From NCBI RefSeq assembly GCF_032118995.1, contig NC_092653.1, forward strand, positions 24,137,202 to 24,201,201: a stretch of 64,000 nucleotides of DNA, given 5' to 3'. Origin of the DNA: Asterias amurensis. Its lineage: Eukaryota; Echinodermata; Asteroidea; Forcipulatida; Asteriidae. Made by a program: the position numbers and the translations under genes. Positions 42,621 to 55,329 of the stretch are shown piece after piece; within the stretch, counting starts at the first letter, position 1, and each line of letters opens with the position of its first letter. The notes below the pieces were generated by a model. That model had not been told where the DNA came from and did not search any database. It saw only the letters and a program-made list of their open reading frames with translations.

Positions 42621-43210
42621 TTTATATAGCACTTAATACAGGGTTTCTAAGCGCTGAAACATAAAACATGAATAGACAGATTGAAGAAACAATTAAGTAT
42701 GAATATCAAGTATAAACATATGTTTAATGTAGGATTAAAAATGTTCATAGCAATTAATTATACAATGTTAAATATTCACAAGAGAAGTCCTTAAAACTTA
42801 CAACTCAGAAAACCTCAGCTACTTAAAATTATTGTATGGTGGAAACCATTGGAGTACATCATTTGGTTTAGATGTTTTAACACTACATAATATAAAGTGT
42901 GGACCTGAGAACATAAGTCCACATCATGGAGGGACTTGAAACACTTTGTGGACTTACACACGTCCACACAGTATTATTTACAGTGTTAAAGAATAGGATT
43001 TTCTTTATGTGTACATAGCAAAGAAATGTCAACAGACTGACTGCAACACAGATGTGTGTGTGTATACAGACAGGTTTACCCAAACTAACCAATGCAATTA
43101 AAATGTGTCCACCATATCTCAACCGATTAGAGTGAATTTAAATCTAAAACTTTACGGGAAGATCATATAAACAAATAAATAAACAAACAAACATGCACTC
43201 ATCATCCGCG

Positions 43211-46200
43211 TTATCGCTTCTTGGCTCCTGACGAGTTGCTCTTGGGCCGGATACCCTTGACGTTCTTAGGGATTTTGCGCCTAACACTGCTCCATTGTGA
43301 TTCCTTGCGTCGGACCGTGGGTCTGGACAAGTCCTGAAGCCGACCTAAAGAAGGAGGATTAGAGTTAGAACTTAGTAAATTATGGCATGTTTTTTACCAT
43401 CCGGAGTCAAACTCACTTTAAATGATTCATTTTTGTTTGTTTATTATAGCAAACAAATAAGATTTTTTTTAAAATGACCTTTTTAAAAACTAGTGTTTTT
43501 GGACTTTGGTTTCGGTTGTTTTCAAAGCCGGCATTTTTCGGCATAGAAATTCAAAATGGCGGTCAATGCTCTTTTGGTGCGCACTTTTATTTTGTCAAGC
43601 AAATGCACGCACAGCTGTTTTATTTGCGATTTTTGCAAGTTATTCTCCAAGAGAAATAACCTTTTTTTTCTGGTGGCCTTGGAGTGCGAATTCTCCCCTG
43701 CCTGCATCTATTTGAAAAAGTGATGTTTAGTTAACAGTTTATGGTATTGTTTGGATGCAATTTCCCTTTGTTCTGCTGAGCCATAGTCTTTTCTCGATAC
43801 CCCAGGGTTTGCCCACACACTCCCCATGGTTCTCCCAGCCATACTTTGATTAACTATTCATAAAGTTGATTCATTTTGATTGATTTTATTGAGCATTTTC
43901 CCCCCAACGGGAAGATAACCGGAGATTGTGGAACACTCTATCAATGCATCCGGGTATACTTGTTTTGCACCTGCGCTCTTTATTATGACGCTGCAAAATT
44001 GATTACTATACATGTACCTGTTATCTTACATGTAGTGAGTAATAATTGTTCATTTAGCATTAGAGTCCAGCGTTCTACTGAAGACGATCGGAGCATCCTG
44101 GTCGAAACAATAAGTTGTCAACCACCGGTTCATTTCAGAACAAACACTACTCAAAAAAGATACATTTGCAAATATCACCTTATCATTACTTTCATTTTGT
44201 AAAACGTTAAGTTTGGCTTAATCATCGTAAAAAATGTCAGTTCATGTCATAACGATTTTGTTTATTGGTTGGTCACAAAGTGTGGGGTTAAGGTTGTGAA
44301 CGTTTTAAAATGCCTTAATTTTATTATGTTTGTCTGAAAGTTGTACTATAGATAACTTTATTATTATCACATTATGAAACCAGTGTTCAATGAAGACAGT
44401 ACATTATTGCATTTCTTTTTAACGTACACATAAATATTGAACGGTGAAATTGTTTGGTCAGGTTTAAACTCCAATGCATTAAAGACAGTTCTCTAAAAGA
44501 ACAAACTCTACCTGGAAGTAAACAAACACGATGTTTCCGCAAACCAAATATATATTGATACCTCACCACGCAATGCCTCAAATCATATCTAAGGATGTAT
44601 TTACTTGATAGTTCTGGGTAGTTTTTCTCCGGTTCGTTAATGAGCAGCGTGTACTTGGTAGGATCATCGTTTTTCCCTTCTGTGAGACGTAAAAAAAGGA
44701 ACAAGTTAGAGACGTTCGAGGACGCACTGGGGAGGAAAGGTAATTGGTATACACAAAACGATTTCAGAACGAAACTTAAGTTCTATATAGTTCCCTTGTC
44801 TTGGCAAATCGAAGATGTTGGCTTGAATACTGGGTAGACAGAAACTAGTGGGACCTTGAGTTAATTTTCAAATTCATTGTTAACCAAGTGTTTGTCATTT
44901 ACAAAATTTGTTTTGAATATTTCTACTCTGCCAGTTACTTACTCTCTACTTTGATGAGCCAGTATGTTTCTCTTCCGTCGAGGTAGACATTGGCGTAAGA
45001 TTGCAAGTTATCTGCAAGTCGTTTCACATTACCCGATGCGTCCGATAAATCTAAAATAACTGCCAGAATAATATCAAAAATCATTAGAATATTGTATCTC
45101 ACTTTTCTTGCCACTTTACATGCCTCTGTTATAATTAGTTTACCTGTTCATGTGTGTTGTGTTGCGTTGTCGTTTTAACCTTCATAAAAGACTCTTGTGT
45201 CGAACCGTCTGGCCATTTTAATAGTTAAAACTATTCTTTGCAAAATCGTGATTTTATAAGATATTCATTCATGGAGGTAGATTCAATTGATCACATTTAT
45301 ATATCACTGCAAAGAAGTACTCCATGTGTGATGTAACACAATTTGATATATAGTTCCAATATGGATCAGATCACTTTGCCTTTCCGCAGTGCTCGATATA
45401 GATAAAAGGGCATTGTTGTTGTTTTAAATATTTAAAAAATAAGTGAAATTATATAACATATTTTTTATCATGCAAACCAAATTGGATCATGGAAGCCAAA
45501 TCCAAATATGTATTATATATTAATACATTTTGTAGTATAGTTTCCATTACCACTGCATGGGCCTATATTTTCTATCTGTACATTGTCCTCACCATTTTCG
45601 TCATCAATATTACACTTGTTACGTATACACTCCAGCAGAATCAAACAATTGCAGTATGGGTTGAATATCCGCTGGTCATTATCTATTACATCAAAATAAT
45701 AAACATTTAATTAACAAATTGTTTTAATAAATAATTTTTACTTTGACCTTCATTAGAACAGTTTTTCGTGGACCATCTCAAATCACACCTATACCCATGG
45801 TTGTAAAGATAATTGCATACTCAGTCGAAACGCTAGTCGAAACGCTAGTCGAAACGTTGAGACCAATTCAAGAACTCAATATGCAGCAGTCGGTTAATTA
45901 TGATCATATAAGCTAAAGTAGTGGTCCCAACCAATATTCTATACCATCCACCCGGGACAAAAACAGCAGGACCGTTCTTTTCAGAACTGAGAAGTCGCCC
46001 GAACAACCCACTCCGCGGTAGTAGAATAAAGAAAGACGGTTCTCTAAGAACAAACTCTACCTGGCAATACACACATGGTGTTACCGCAAACCAAATATAT
46101 AATAATTGCATACTTAACTTATTTCCTTTGTTTATTATAACAAATTCTTGGGATGGCATGTGCTCCAGAGAGGGATATCTTTATGAGAAGGGAAAGAGCT

Positions 46201-47904
46201 TTTTTTTATAGGGAGATTCTTGAAGAAAGCATTGTGCCTGACCACACTGGCGGCTCTCTCAGAACCAACTCTGTACCCGCAAGTTCACTGTGGGGTCGTT
46301 CAAAGGATAGTTTTCTCGCCCTCAACTTTAAAAAACTCAGTTCTAATGAACTCCATTCTGAATCCAAGGCATGTTGAGATCGATTCACTAAACAAACAGT
46401 GTGTGTTTTCAAAAGATGATTTATTCATGTACAGTGAATAATTCAAATGTATTCAAGTTGTGTATATAAGAAGCTGGGATCCTACTATAATGATTCGTAA
46501 AAGGGAATGCAGTATTATCGTAGAGTTTGTCTTGCAGTTAATAATTCAAATTGTACAACATTAATAATAAATGTATGACTTGTTATAGGCATGGCACAAG
46601 GGGATGCCTGAGGCCAGGCTACACCCATTGTCAATTAGTAGGCATGGTGGGGGCTCAATTCAATTCAATTCAATGTAATTTCTCTTTATGGATCCCAGAA
46701 GGATATTTCAATGGCATACCTGATAAAATGCATTGGAACGTTAAGAATGGGATATGAAGTAAGAAAAACCATGGCACAATTTCATACAGCTGCTTAATCA
46801 CAAAAGGTAAACTAGAACAACACAATTGTGCTTACCAGACTAAGGTTACCAGCCAAACTATCATATCACATGTATATTTAGGGTTCAGTACCATGCAACA
46901 ACTGGGCTGAACCGTTTGTTTGAGTAAAATGGGTTGGTGGTGAAAGAAAGACCCATGTATAGAAACAAACTATACCTGGATGCAAGCTCGTGCATGCTCC
47001 TGTGCTCCACCAATGCAACATTCACACAGGGGCGTAAAAGGGGTGGGGCAGGGGTGTGGTCGATGTGTCCACACCCAAACCAGTGCATATCCATGCTGGT
47101 TGCATCAAAATGTCAAAACTCTTAATTTGTGATAACATTTCAACCATTCAACTCGATGTGGTATCGTCTTCTGATGCAGCCATGTAGGCGGGGAGACAAA
47201 AACTAGATCGATAGGGGATGTTGTCCGTAAGTGTAAGCCCATTAAACGTTCAAACATCGACTGCCCGTTCGGCCATTGTCCCTCCTCGTCCAAGTCACTT
47301 TTTGTTTTGTGTCCAAAGAATTTGTTCAATAAAAGTCATCTTGGGTTGCTTGTAGTTTAACGGTTCGATCTTTTTTATTTATAGAACCACGGCCCACTTG
47401 GTGGTGTGTATTGACAGGGGTGTTGTGTACACAGCATGGTGCCCTGTAGAAAGTTATTGTAAGGAACAATAGAGAGACATTTCTAATTTCGGAAAATGTC
47501 ATTAGCGGCCGCATAAGAAGCGTTGGGGAAAGTATAACTTTGGTTTGGATTCTACATGTTGTTAAAGTGTGTGAAAAAAGGCCTGGAGAAATATTATCCT
47601 GTTGGGTTTTTTGAACGACTTTGCGGCTACACAACCCCCCCCCCCCCCCCCCCCCCGAGCTCCATATCACCACTTAATGCACAACCTCCACACGCGTTAT
47701 ATATGAAATCAACGTAATACAAACATTGGCAATCGTTGAGCTTATAACATCACAACACTGTTTCTTGATCACACTAACCGATCTTTCCCCCATACAGATA
47801 ACTAATAAATAGTATATAAATAAATAAAGCACAAACATTACGTAATGAAGATAAATAAATTGAGTTTAAATCTTACCTCCAAATTTCACCGTAATAAAAG
47901 TCAT
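43211..47904 (-). CDS. Uncharacterised small protein, basic C-terminus (4 exons, 114 aa)
   Basis: Minus-strand exons: 47904-47877, 45050-44943, 44679-44605, 43344-43211 (stop TAA 43213-43211). Every junction is phase 1 with GT-AG sites and the joined frame is open: 345 nt. The protein starts MTFITVKFGDLSDASGNVKR, continues with LADNLQSYANVYLDGRETYW / LIKVEKGKNDDPTKYTLLIN, and ends in an Arg/Lys-rich region (TVRRKESQWSSVRRKIPK...SGAKKR) that looks like a nuclear or nucleic-acid-binding tail. I do not recognise the family and give no function. The middle (~20-60) is predicted by eye to be alternating strand and helix. The ATG was chosen because it follows directly after a 45-bp tandem repeat and no upstream ATG is in frame. 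The frame is open upstream through the repeat to ~48120, so a longer N-terminus starting in an unseen exon is possible. It is convergent with SLC8B1. Confidence 0.7.
44535..44592 (+). repeat. Short dispersed repeat, second copy
   Basis: CGCAAACCAAATATATATTG...ATACCTCACCACGCAATGCC...TCAAATCATAT matches 37830-37915. It abuts the third exon of the minus-strand gene on its intron side. Confidence 0.65.
45051..47876 (-). other. Intron 1 of the small minus-strand gene
   Basis: No other exon was recognised. Contains CTAGTCGAAACG units (45826-45852), fragments of CGGTTCT..AGAACAAACTCTACCTGG repeats (45970-46110, 46230-46300, 46905-46985), a (CAATT)n run near 46660, and a C run at 47634-47656. Confidence 0.5.
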
Positions 47905-47910
47905 CTTTTT

Positions 47911-48047
47911 TGTTGAATACCGGTACCCCCCACTCACAAAAGAAGATGAACCAATTGTTGAATACCGGTACCCCCCACTCACAAAAGAAGATGAACCAAT
48001 TGTTGAATACCGGTACCCCCCACTCACAAAAGAAGATGAACCAATTG
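47911..48047 (-). repeat. Perfect 45-bp tandem repeat, three copies
   Basis: Units start at 47911, 47956 and 48001 with no mismatch seen. Read on the minus strand in the frame of the downstream ATG they encode the 15-residue unit TIGSSSFVSGGYRYS. Each unit carries CTTTTGTGAGTGG, a good 5' splice site. The array lies 7 bp upstream of the ATG of the minus-strand gene. Confidence 0.95.
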
Positions 48048-48340
48048 TTTTTATAAAGTCACAGCGTGGTGCAGGTATAGTTTTTCCGTCAAAAGAAATT
48101 CCAGGTGCCTCGTTGATCAAGTATCAATTTTTCCTCCTTAAATTCCAACGGGGCAAAGGCGTAACTTTCCCCGTTGCCTTGCAGTGGCGACTCGGTCCTC
48201 GTAATAAGATGTTTCCACACAGAATCCCGTATGCCTATAGGTAGTTGTAGTACCACTTTTTCACTAATGACTGCTAAAGTAAGGACAAAATCCACCATTA
48301 CAACAGTCACCAGCCTCGGGCTCCAACAACACAATGAAGG
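48048..48340 (-). promoter_or_regulatory. Presumed 5' region of the small minus-strand gene
   Basis: Immediately upstream of the tandem array. One frame (48334-48089) encodes an 81-residue sequence with a hydrophobic start (LVTVVMVDFVLTLAVI). It is out of frame with the gene and no splice pair links them, so I treat it as 5' leader or chance. Confidence 0.3.
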
Positions 48341-48904
48341 ACATCAATATCCTGTCGCACTGTACATCTAGACCTGCCTTCATTTATCAATAATTCAGAT
48401 AAAATTGTTGAAGGACTGTTGCCCCCAAATCGCCGCACCTAAATGGGAGATAAGACCGGTCAGAAATTCCGTAGTCGCGAATACGCGTGAAGTGGTCACA
48501 AAAACAACTTGGTCTGAAAACACGTCACTTTACCGCTGATAAGTGTTTATTTAGGCCGTTAGGTGAGCGTGTAATTAGCTTTTAAAGTGACTTATAGCCC
48601 CATGAAGAGACCTCATTGCAGCGACCTGGAACTTGACAACAGACAACAGAGTCAAGTGGTTGCTGTACGGAGGTGTTGCACCTTTTGTTATGTATGTCAG
48701 GAGTGCCAGCCCGGGTTTTATTAGTACCATTGAAGTGTTTAGAACCCAACGACACTTCCGCTTGGTGGTAACCCAGTTGTTACAGTCATCCGTTAAATTT
48801 TTCCAGGAGGTGCGAGATCCCTTTGGGCTCTCACCGAGTGAGGGATTCTTGGTCGTCGTTCTAGCGCTGAAACTTGGGGGGAATTACAAAAATGAGGGTA
48901 GGGG

Positions 48905-49405
48905 TGTCAAACGCAATTGCGTCCGCCATGCCGCACTGCCAGCTCCGGACACTTTTGCATATGCAATCGTGTCCTGGGCTATGCAAAAACCGTCAGGTGG
49001 ACAATGACTGGTATGTGCGCGCGTAAGCGAGCGTGCATGCACGATTCTACGTATAATATTATGCATCATGAATATTCACGTATTTTATGATTGCAGCGAA
49101 TACCCAACGGCCGAACATTATTTTCCCATGTCATTTATCATGAAATGCACTTGGCTTGTAAAAGAAATGGCAAACGTGTTCCGTCGACCAAGGGCGTTTA
49201 ATTTACTGCAAGGTCGGTTTTGCACGGGGTAGACACAACTGCATATGCAAATGTGTCCGGGCGGGAACAAATGCATTTATGCAGCAGCATCCGGGCGGAC
49301 ACGATTGCACGATTGCATATTGCAAAAAACGTCCGGCGGACGTTATTGCATATGCAACAATGGCCTCCGGATAGTATTGCACAGAGGACATAATTGCATG
49401 CGACA
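48905..49405. mobile_element. TGTC...GACA transposon family B, copy 3 (501 bp)
   Basis: Ends TGTCAAACGCAATTGCGTCC and ...ATAATTGCATGCGACA; 4-bp duplication GGGG (48901-48904, 49406-49409). Internal blocks are identical in order to copy 2. Confidence 0.9.
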
Positions 49406-50369
49406 GGGGCAGACCGTTCTGTTTGGTTTCATATGGGTGGCCTTGTGAATGATCATCAATGGACCCTTCCCATGAAGTATGCTAATTACATTCACGCAGC
49501 GTACATACCCTGTTGGTTGGCAAACACCATAGAGTTGTGCACTAAGCAGACGCGCAATCGCGTGTGCGTCACGCACCCATTAGCCGTGTACATTTTGCCA
49601 ACCAAAACGTTAGTGCGCACGCGTTATGTGCAATTAACATATTTCATGGGAAGGTTCTATTCCGCACTCTACAACTACAACCACAGAGGTTTATGATATA
49701 ACTCGGTTGGTGAACAAACGTGTTTTATATTTGTATTGAACAATGTTTGTACTTTGATTTCACTGAGTTTAATTATCAGGGATAGGGTAGGCCTACACAC
49801 AAATAAATAAAGAAAACCCCCATTATGAACCATTACTGAACTTAAATATAATTCCAAATAATACCCATTATTAAAAAAAAAATACTCATAAAGTCTCTCA
49901 TTAGTCTTTCGGCAGTAAATCCTGGTCCCAAAACGTCAGTGATCGATAGTGGATGGTGCACTACGCTCAGATGAAAATTACTACAGGGCGCCCTCTTACG
50001 GTATGATCTAACCAGCTTGACTGGCTCGCACTAACGTCTTGAGTCAAGACTATCTTGGCAGGTGCGCCATCAAGATTGGTGGTAGAGCGCCCTCACTAAA
50101 GTGTACTGTTTCATGTATGATTTTAAAGTGGGTCGGCACCAAAGATTATAATCTTTGGTCGGCACTGTATCGCTTTGTGTGAACAATTTTTCATACCAAT
50201 GTTTTATCATCTCAGTGAAACGATTACGTAAGAGAAACTCATGTCTGTTAGCCCAGGCCCTCATTAGCAAATGTATTTTTTATTTTGTTGGCCTCTTGCA
50301 ACTGTTACAAAACTAAGCTAGTTAAACATTGTATGAAACAGCCGTCGTAATTAAACTGATCATGCGCAA

Positions 50370-50490
50370 TCCTTCGACAGCGCACACACACACACAACTC
50401 TGTCATGTCTGTATGGTATGAAAATACTGCAGAAACTACACCACGTTTGTTGTGAAAACGAAGGAAGACCCATGTGCGAAGCACTCCTAA
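50370..50490 (+). other. Candidate non-coding first exon of SRRM2
   Basis: GCGCACACACACACACAACT and a short GC-richer stretch end at CACTCCTAAG before GTAGGT, a usable donor. The SRRM2 start exon at 55330 begins with UTR behind a strong acceptor, so an upstream leader exon is required. This is only a positional guess. Confidence 0.25.
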
Positions 50491-50766
50491 GGTAGGTTTC
50501 TTAACTATTTCTTCTAGTACCTTTGTTTGGATAGCATTTCTTTTAGTTTTAAGGGTATTTTCATGAATATTTTAGAAAAACAAAAGGGATTACGAGGTCC
50601 GCCAGTTTATTTTGTTTTTTTGTACTGCGCACTGTCGGCTTCTCTGTGTAGTGTGTGGGTGCCCAATTGATTGAGTCAACTCGACCCTGTTGAGCAAGGT
50701 CTGTTTTGTGCACATTTTGGGGCATTCAAGGGATGTATTTTATTCGAATAAATAAATAAAGTTATT

Positions 50767-50960
50767 ATTTAAGGTTTTGAAAGATTTCCCTATCCTGCCA
50801 CAATCTTTTCACTCATTTAGTTACCAAACAAAGGAAAGTATGAATGTTTTGTTTGTTTGGACTAAGTTGGACTTGCACTTGCAGTTGCACTTTTGGTAAC
50901 TAAAAAAATGAGTGAAAAGATGGTGGCAGGATACGGAAATCTTTCAAAAACCGTAACATG
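50767..50960. mobile_element. Foldback MITE
   Basis: Left arm TTATTTAAGGTTTTGAAAGA...TTTCCCTATCCTGCCAC..TCTTTTCACTCATTTAGTTACC; the right arm is the inverse (GGTAACTAAAAAAATGAGTG...GTGGCAGGATACGGAAATC). ~190 bp, loop ~70 nt. Confidence 0.85.
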
Positions 50961-51227
50961 TTTTGATTTTGAGTGAATATTTTTATTAATTTAATGATTA
51001 TGATACACAAAATTTCCCAAGTTTAATAAATAAATAAATAGCCTAGATATTATTGAATTTGATTTTTCAAAATTTTGTTAAATTGTAATGTTTGACAAAA
51101 AAGGCCTTCATTTTAATTTGTACACTGACTGCGACACATATACTCTCACTCACAGTAATCCGAGTTGAGTGGGTGGTCTGTAAACTGTGTACATTTGTTA
51201 ACTTTACTACATGTTAGTGTTTTACAC

Positions 51228-51327
51228 TACTCCTAGAACTATGATATGAGGTTTGTTCAGCTACATGTACATGGTATCGTCTCGAGACGATAGTCGAAAT
51301 GAACCGCATAGTTCTTCTAGGAGTATT
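51228..51327. repeat. Short foldback repeat
   Basis: TACTCCTAGAACTATG and CATAGTTCTTCTAGGAGTA face each other; the centre is a CGTCTCGAGACG palindrome. Confidence 0.75.
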
Positions 51328-53436
51328 TTTACACTATCCACACAGAACACAAGTCTACAAATCCAACACAAGTATGGATAAAATATTCATGAAGAAAACA
51401 GCTGACCCCAATCAAATGCTTGAATCATTCATTGATTAGTATAATAGCAATGTGCTTTTGTGTTCCCCAATTTTCATTTGGATCCATATTTCGTTGTTCC
51501 TTGTAACACAAAATATATAATATCATACAAACTGGTTTTGGTCATAGGGCATGTTTTAGTAATTTGTCACAAAATGACTGGCGCAATTGGGGAAGATGAT
51601 TCAAATGCCCCCCCCCCCCCCCAGTCCCACTTAAATTTATTTCCTGATGGCTGAGTGAAATTGCACCCACATTACATGTAAAAGTGCACAATATCATTAA
51701 TTTAAAAGTTAGCATTTTGATTTTAAAGTACATGTCGCTGTTGCCCCCCCTTTCAATTGAAGCTTGCCCCACCCCACAAATTAACAGGGCTGATGCCCTT
51801 TTGTTCTCAGGTAAATGCTTCGATATACATGTAGCATTAAAACACAACCCCAAATCTAAATTGATTCTCTAACATTGATTTTAAAAGCTTAGATTAACAT
51901 TACACTGTGATGGACCATTTTCAGTTTACACTTACAAAAGAATATGTACACTAGAATAACAAAATGTTACATCTGGGACCTGTTCATGTACACAAAGCTT
52001 GTGACAGATTGAAACACATTGTAACTGGTCATTGATGCCAGCTTGACTGAGTGCTTTCTAATCCAAATTTTTGACACCTTGGCCTTAAAAAAAACCTGGA
52101 CACAAAAACCTGAATGCAAAAACCTGGAAGCAAATTATCTACCCACTACCAAACTGTTAAAAGGAGTTTTTAATTGATTGTCGCAACGGCAGCGTTCTTC
52201 TTTGAGGTCCGCTGGCCAAATGCTAGTTTTGGACACTCAAAGACCAGGCCTTACTCCAGTGGCCTGGCTAGCTGTTTTAGTGTTGACAACTATATTTTTT
52301 TTCTCAGAAAAAGAAAAAAAAGTTGTTGTTTAAAAGCTTTGAAAGTCTGGTCAGCCTTGTAACTCAATTAATGTACTACGTAATGTATATTATGTACTTG
52401 TACCTTTTTTCAAGAGCCAATTTTCTTTTCTCAAATTTGTCTTTAAAATGGCCTTTCAAATGATTGGATTCTAGCTTTTAAGTTAAAAGATGACATTTTC
52501 TTCTACTTTTGTTTTGAAAATGCTTTGCAGTTATTTTTTAATAGGATTATTTTTCAAGTGGCATTTTAGCTGATGTTTTATACACTGTATGCCTATTGTG
52601 TAGTTGTACCATCATGGAGGGAAAGAAAATTCCATGTTTGTATGTACACTTTACTTGTAAAAGTTGTTGTGAAAATACTGTTGATCAAGCAGCCGTTAGC
52701 TTAGCCACTTTATTATTTTTACATGTTTTATTGATGTTCTGTTGTTGCTGTTTATGGCCCTAACAAGAATGGGGGGGGGGGGGAGTTCAGATGTGGTGCA
52801 ATATTGATTACCCGGTTTCTGCACTCCCCCAATCATAGATAAAAGCATATGAGTTGGGCACCAATATTGATTAGATATAGTAACAGTGGTTGGTGTACAG
52901 CCACCATTTGTTGTTCAGAAATAGTTGGCGGGATGTGTACCAGTATTGATTGAAAATTCCGTGTGGTTTTGATGTTTTATGCATGAGTTGTCGGCGCACA
53001 CTTGTGCCACTCAATTTTTACCCCCATCTACACGCTCTTAATTATTGACCACATGTGACATTCATGTATTATTAACAAGTGGTGTGCTTCTTTATGGATG
53101 TACGTTTATTGAATGGAGAGGCAAGTGTTAGACACCATCTGTATGTTTGCAAATGAGTCATTACTAGCATCTGGCTCAGTGCATTTGTTTTTTTGAACAC
53201 ACTGTGTTTGGTGGGTTGTGCAGAGTTGCCACATTGCACACTACACTACAAATTGTACACGTTCACTGACAGTTCCTAGAGATTTGCATGCTTTCGGAAT
53301 GTCTATGCAGTGTTTGATGATTGAAGCTCTATAGTATCACATTGTAAGTAAGTGCATTTTCCTGTGTTTACATTCTTAGAGAAAATTTCATTGAAATTGT
53401 TTCCTGCATCAATGCAGGCCTGATACACATTCATGG
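51328..53436. other. AT-rich stretch, nothing recognised
   Basis: No supported exon. C run at 51610-51622, G run at 52772-52785. Probably the first intron of SRRM2 or intergenic. Confidence 0.45.
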
Positions 53437-53612
53437 ACAGAGGCAACAAAGGTGATTGCCTCCATGCCCCTGGTCATTGCCTTGGTGCCCATGAAACGTT
53501 CTGGCGTAGAAACTTATAATAAGGTGCCCTTTACCAAGGAGAAAATGCCTCGGTGCCCTTGCCATTTCAAAAACAAAGCATACATGTACAGGCCTGTCAA
53601 TGGAAAACAATG
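53437..53612 (+). repeat. Dispersed repeat family J
   Basis: Ends in the same direct phrase, CAGGCCTG, on both sides; interior GATTGCCTCCATGCCCCTGG...TCATTGCCTTGGTGCCC and CCCTTGCCATTTCAAAAACA as in 20222-20380. Confidence 0.75.
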
Positions 53613-54083
53613 TACACAGTAGTACATGTGTAGTTAGGTAACATTGGAACATTGTTTTCCATGGAAAATAAAGTTTGTTAATAACAAGTTTTACAGTGTA
53701 TTATTATGCATTCTGACAGGCTCAGGGGCTCAAATACTAGATTGCAGGCTGGAGGCCAGTGATTTTAGCTTAGGGCCAGTAAACTCAGTGGTTTGTGTTG
53801 AATTGTGGTCTTTCAGTCTGAATATGTACTTTTGTTCATCATTGAGGAACTACATATTAACATACTACATGTATGTATTCTCTAAAGCTTGTTAAAATTT
53901 GAACATTTCAGTTGTTTGAAGAATTTCTACTTCTCAATTCTATTGGGCCCAGCAGTCTTTTTGTGTTTTTCACCCTAAATCAAGCCAACTGATGCTGTAC
54001 ACATTGTGTATTTAAGTATAGTTTGAAGCTTTGCATGGTGTGGAGAAATAGGAAGAAACTATAAATTAATTAACTTGCGCGGA

Positions 54084-54295
54084 TACAACCATCATGTGTA
54101 CATCTCTTTTGTGTGAGTGTTGGCTCTAAGAATAGCCGGTTTGGTCTTGACGTTTTGACCAGTGTACTCTGCTCGTTTTCAAGTGTTGTATTTCTCCTTA
54201 AGACGAGCAGAGATACTGTTTGAAACGTCAAGACCAAACCAGCTCTTCTCAGAGCCAACACTCACACAAAAGAGATTTACTTACACATGGTTGTA
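54084..54295. mobile_element. Foldback MITE
   Basis: TACAACCATCATGTGTACAT...CTCTTTTGTGTGAGTGTTGGCTC...GGTTTGGTCTTGACG and the exact inverse. The centre holds two CTCGTTTTCAAG/CTTAAGACGAG arms. Confidence 0.85.
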
Positions 54296-55329
54296 CCCGC
54301 AAGTTTACTATAGTTTCTTCCTACATTGTGTATAGTTCTACGAGGCTTGTGTACAGTGCTGAGTGTTGTAATGATGTACTACAGTACATACATAATTTAC
54401 TAGGATCTATAATTAACCAAGGTGGTGATATTCCATCATAAAGTAGTACTAACGTACATGTACAGTGTATCTTACAACACAACAATCAAGTGTTGAAATA
54501 AAATTGTATTGTGTTCAAGTGTTGTATTTCAAGCATACGTGTGTACATTGTAGGCTGGCAAAGCTGTCCTGAATGTGAGTGCAAAATTATGCAATTAAGA
54601 ACAAACCCTCAATTGGTAGAGTGCTGTTAAACATTGACTCAATGTCACTCTACAATACCATACTGTGTATTTATAATTTACCTATTGTAGGTAAAGGCAG
54701 CATAAATAGATCACCTTGGTTACAGCACACTGTACAATCATTGGGTTGAATGTGATACTACAGAATGCATTACACATTTCGATGCCTTGTGTAAACACTC
54801 TATCTGTTGTTTCAATATAGACCTTTCGCTTGTTAGTAAACAAACTGCCCTGGTTGGCACGAATGGAATGACCAAATGATGGCAAAACATTGAATCTTGT
54901 TAATAGATATAATATGACCAACATTCTGCAAACTTTCATTATTTTTTTTATTTTCTTTTTCATGATTGTTTGCTTTGTTTCCATTAAATTCAACACTATT
55001 TTTGAATGGTTGTTAACGTTACAAACTACATGTAGCTCTACCTGTTTTTACTTTACATTTACATGTATGGCCTTCCATAGTTTTCCAACAACCTCGGTTG
55101 GAAAAAAACAGGGGCTGTGACATTGCAATGTGAAGTTCTTTAAACAGAGGATTAATGTTGGAAATCTAGTTTATATATTTTGTGGTCAAATATTTCTAGA
55201 AGCTAATTTTGTTTCTTCAAAAATAAATCAACCTAGGAAAAGGCCTTACAAGTGCAGTATTCTCTAATAGGTGAACTAATCGTATTTAATTTGAATTGTT
55301 ATTTTATCTTTCCTTTACCAAATCTGCAG

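Larger units (their letters stand above)
40622..43210. other. SLC8B1 3' UTR and intergenic stretch between convergent genes
   Basis: Holds a family A MITE with a nested insertion, a TA-target MITE and an (AACAAT)n microsatellite. AATAAA occurs at several points (for example near 41705), so the true end of the SLC8B1 mRNA is not decided. No further exon seen. Confidence 0.5.

Noticed and set aside
45489-45710. Hydrophobic 73-residue open frame (plus strand)
   Set aside because: No start context, splice sites or family match. AT-rich sequence readily yields hydrophobic frames.
48089-48334. 81-residue minus-strand open frame with a hydrophobic start
   Set aside because: Out of frame with the downstream gene, and no donor/acceptor pair connects them. 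Kept only as a note on the 5' region.
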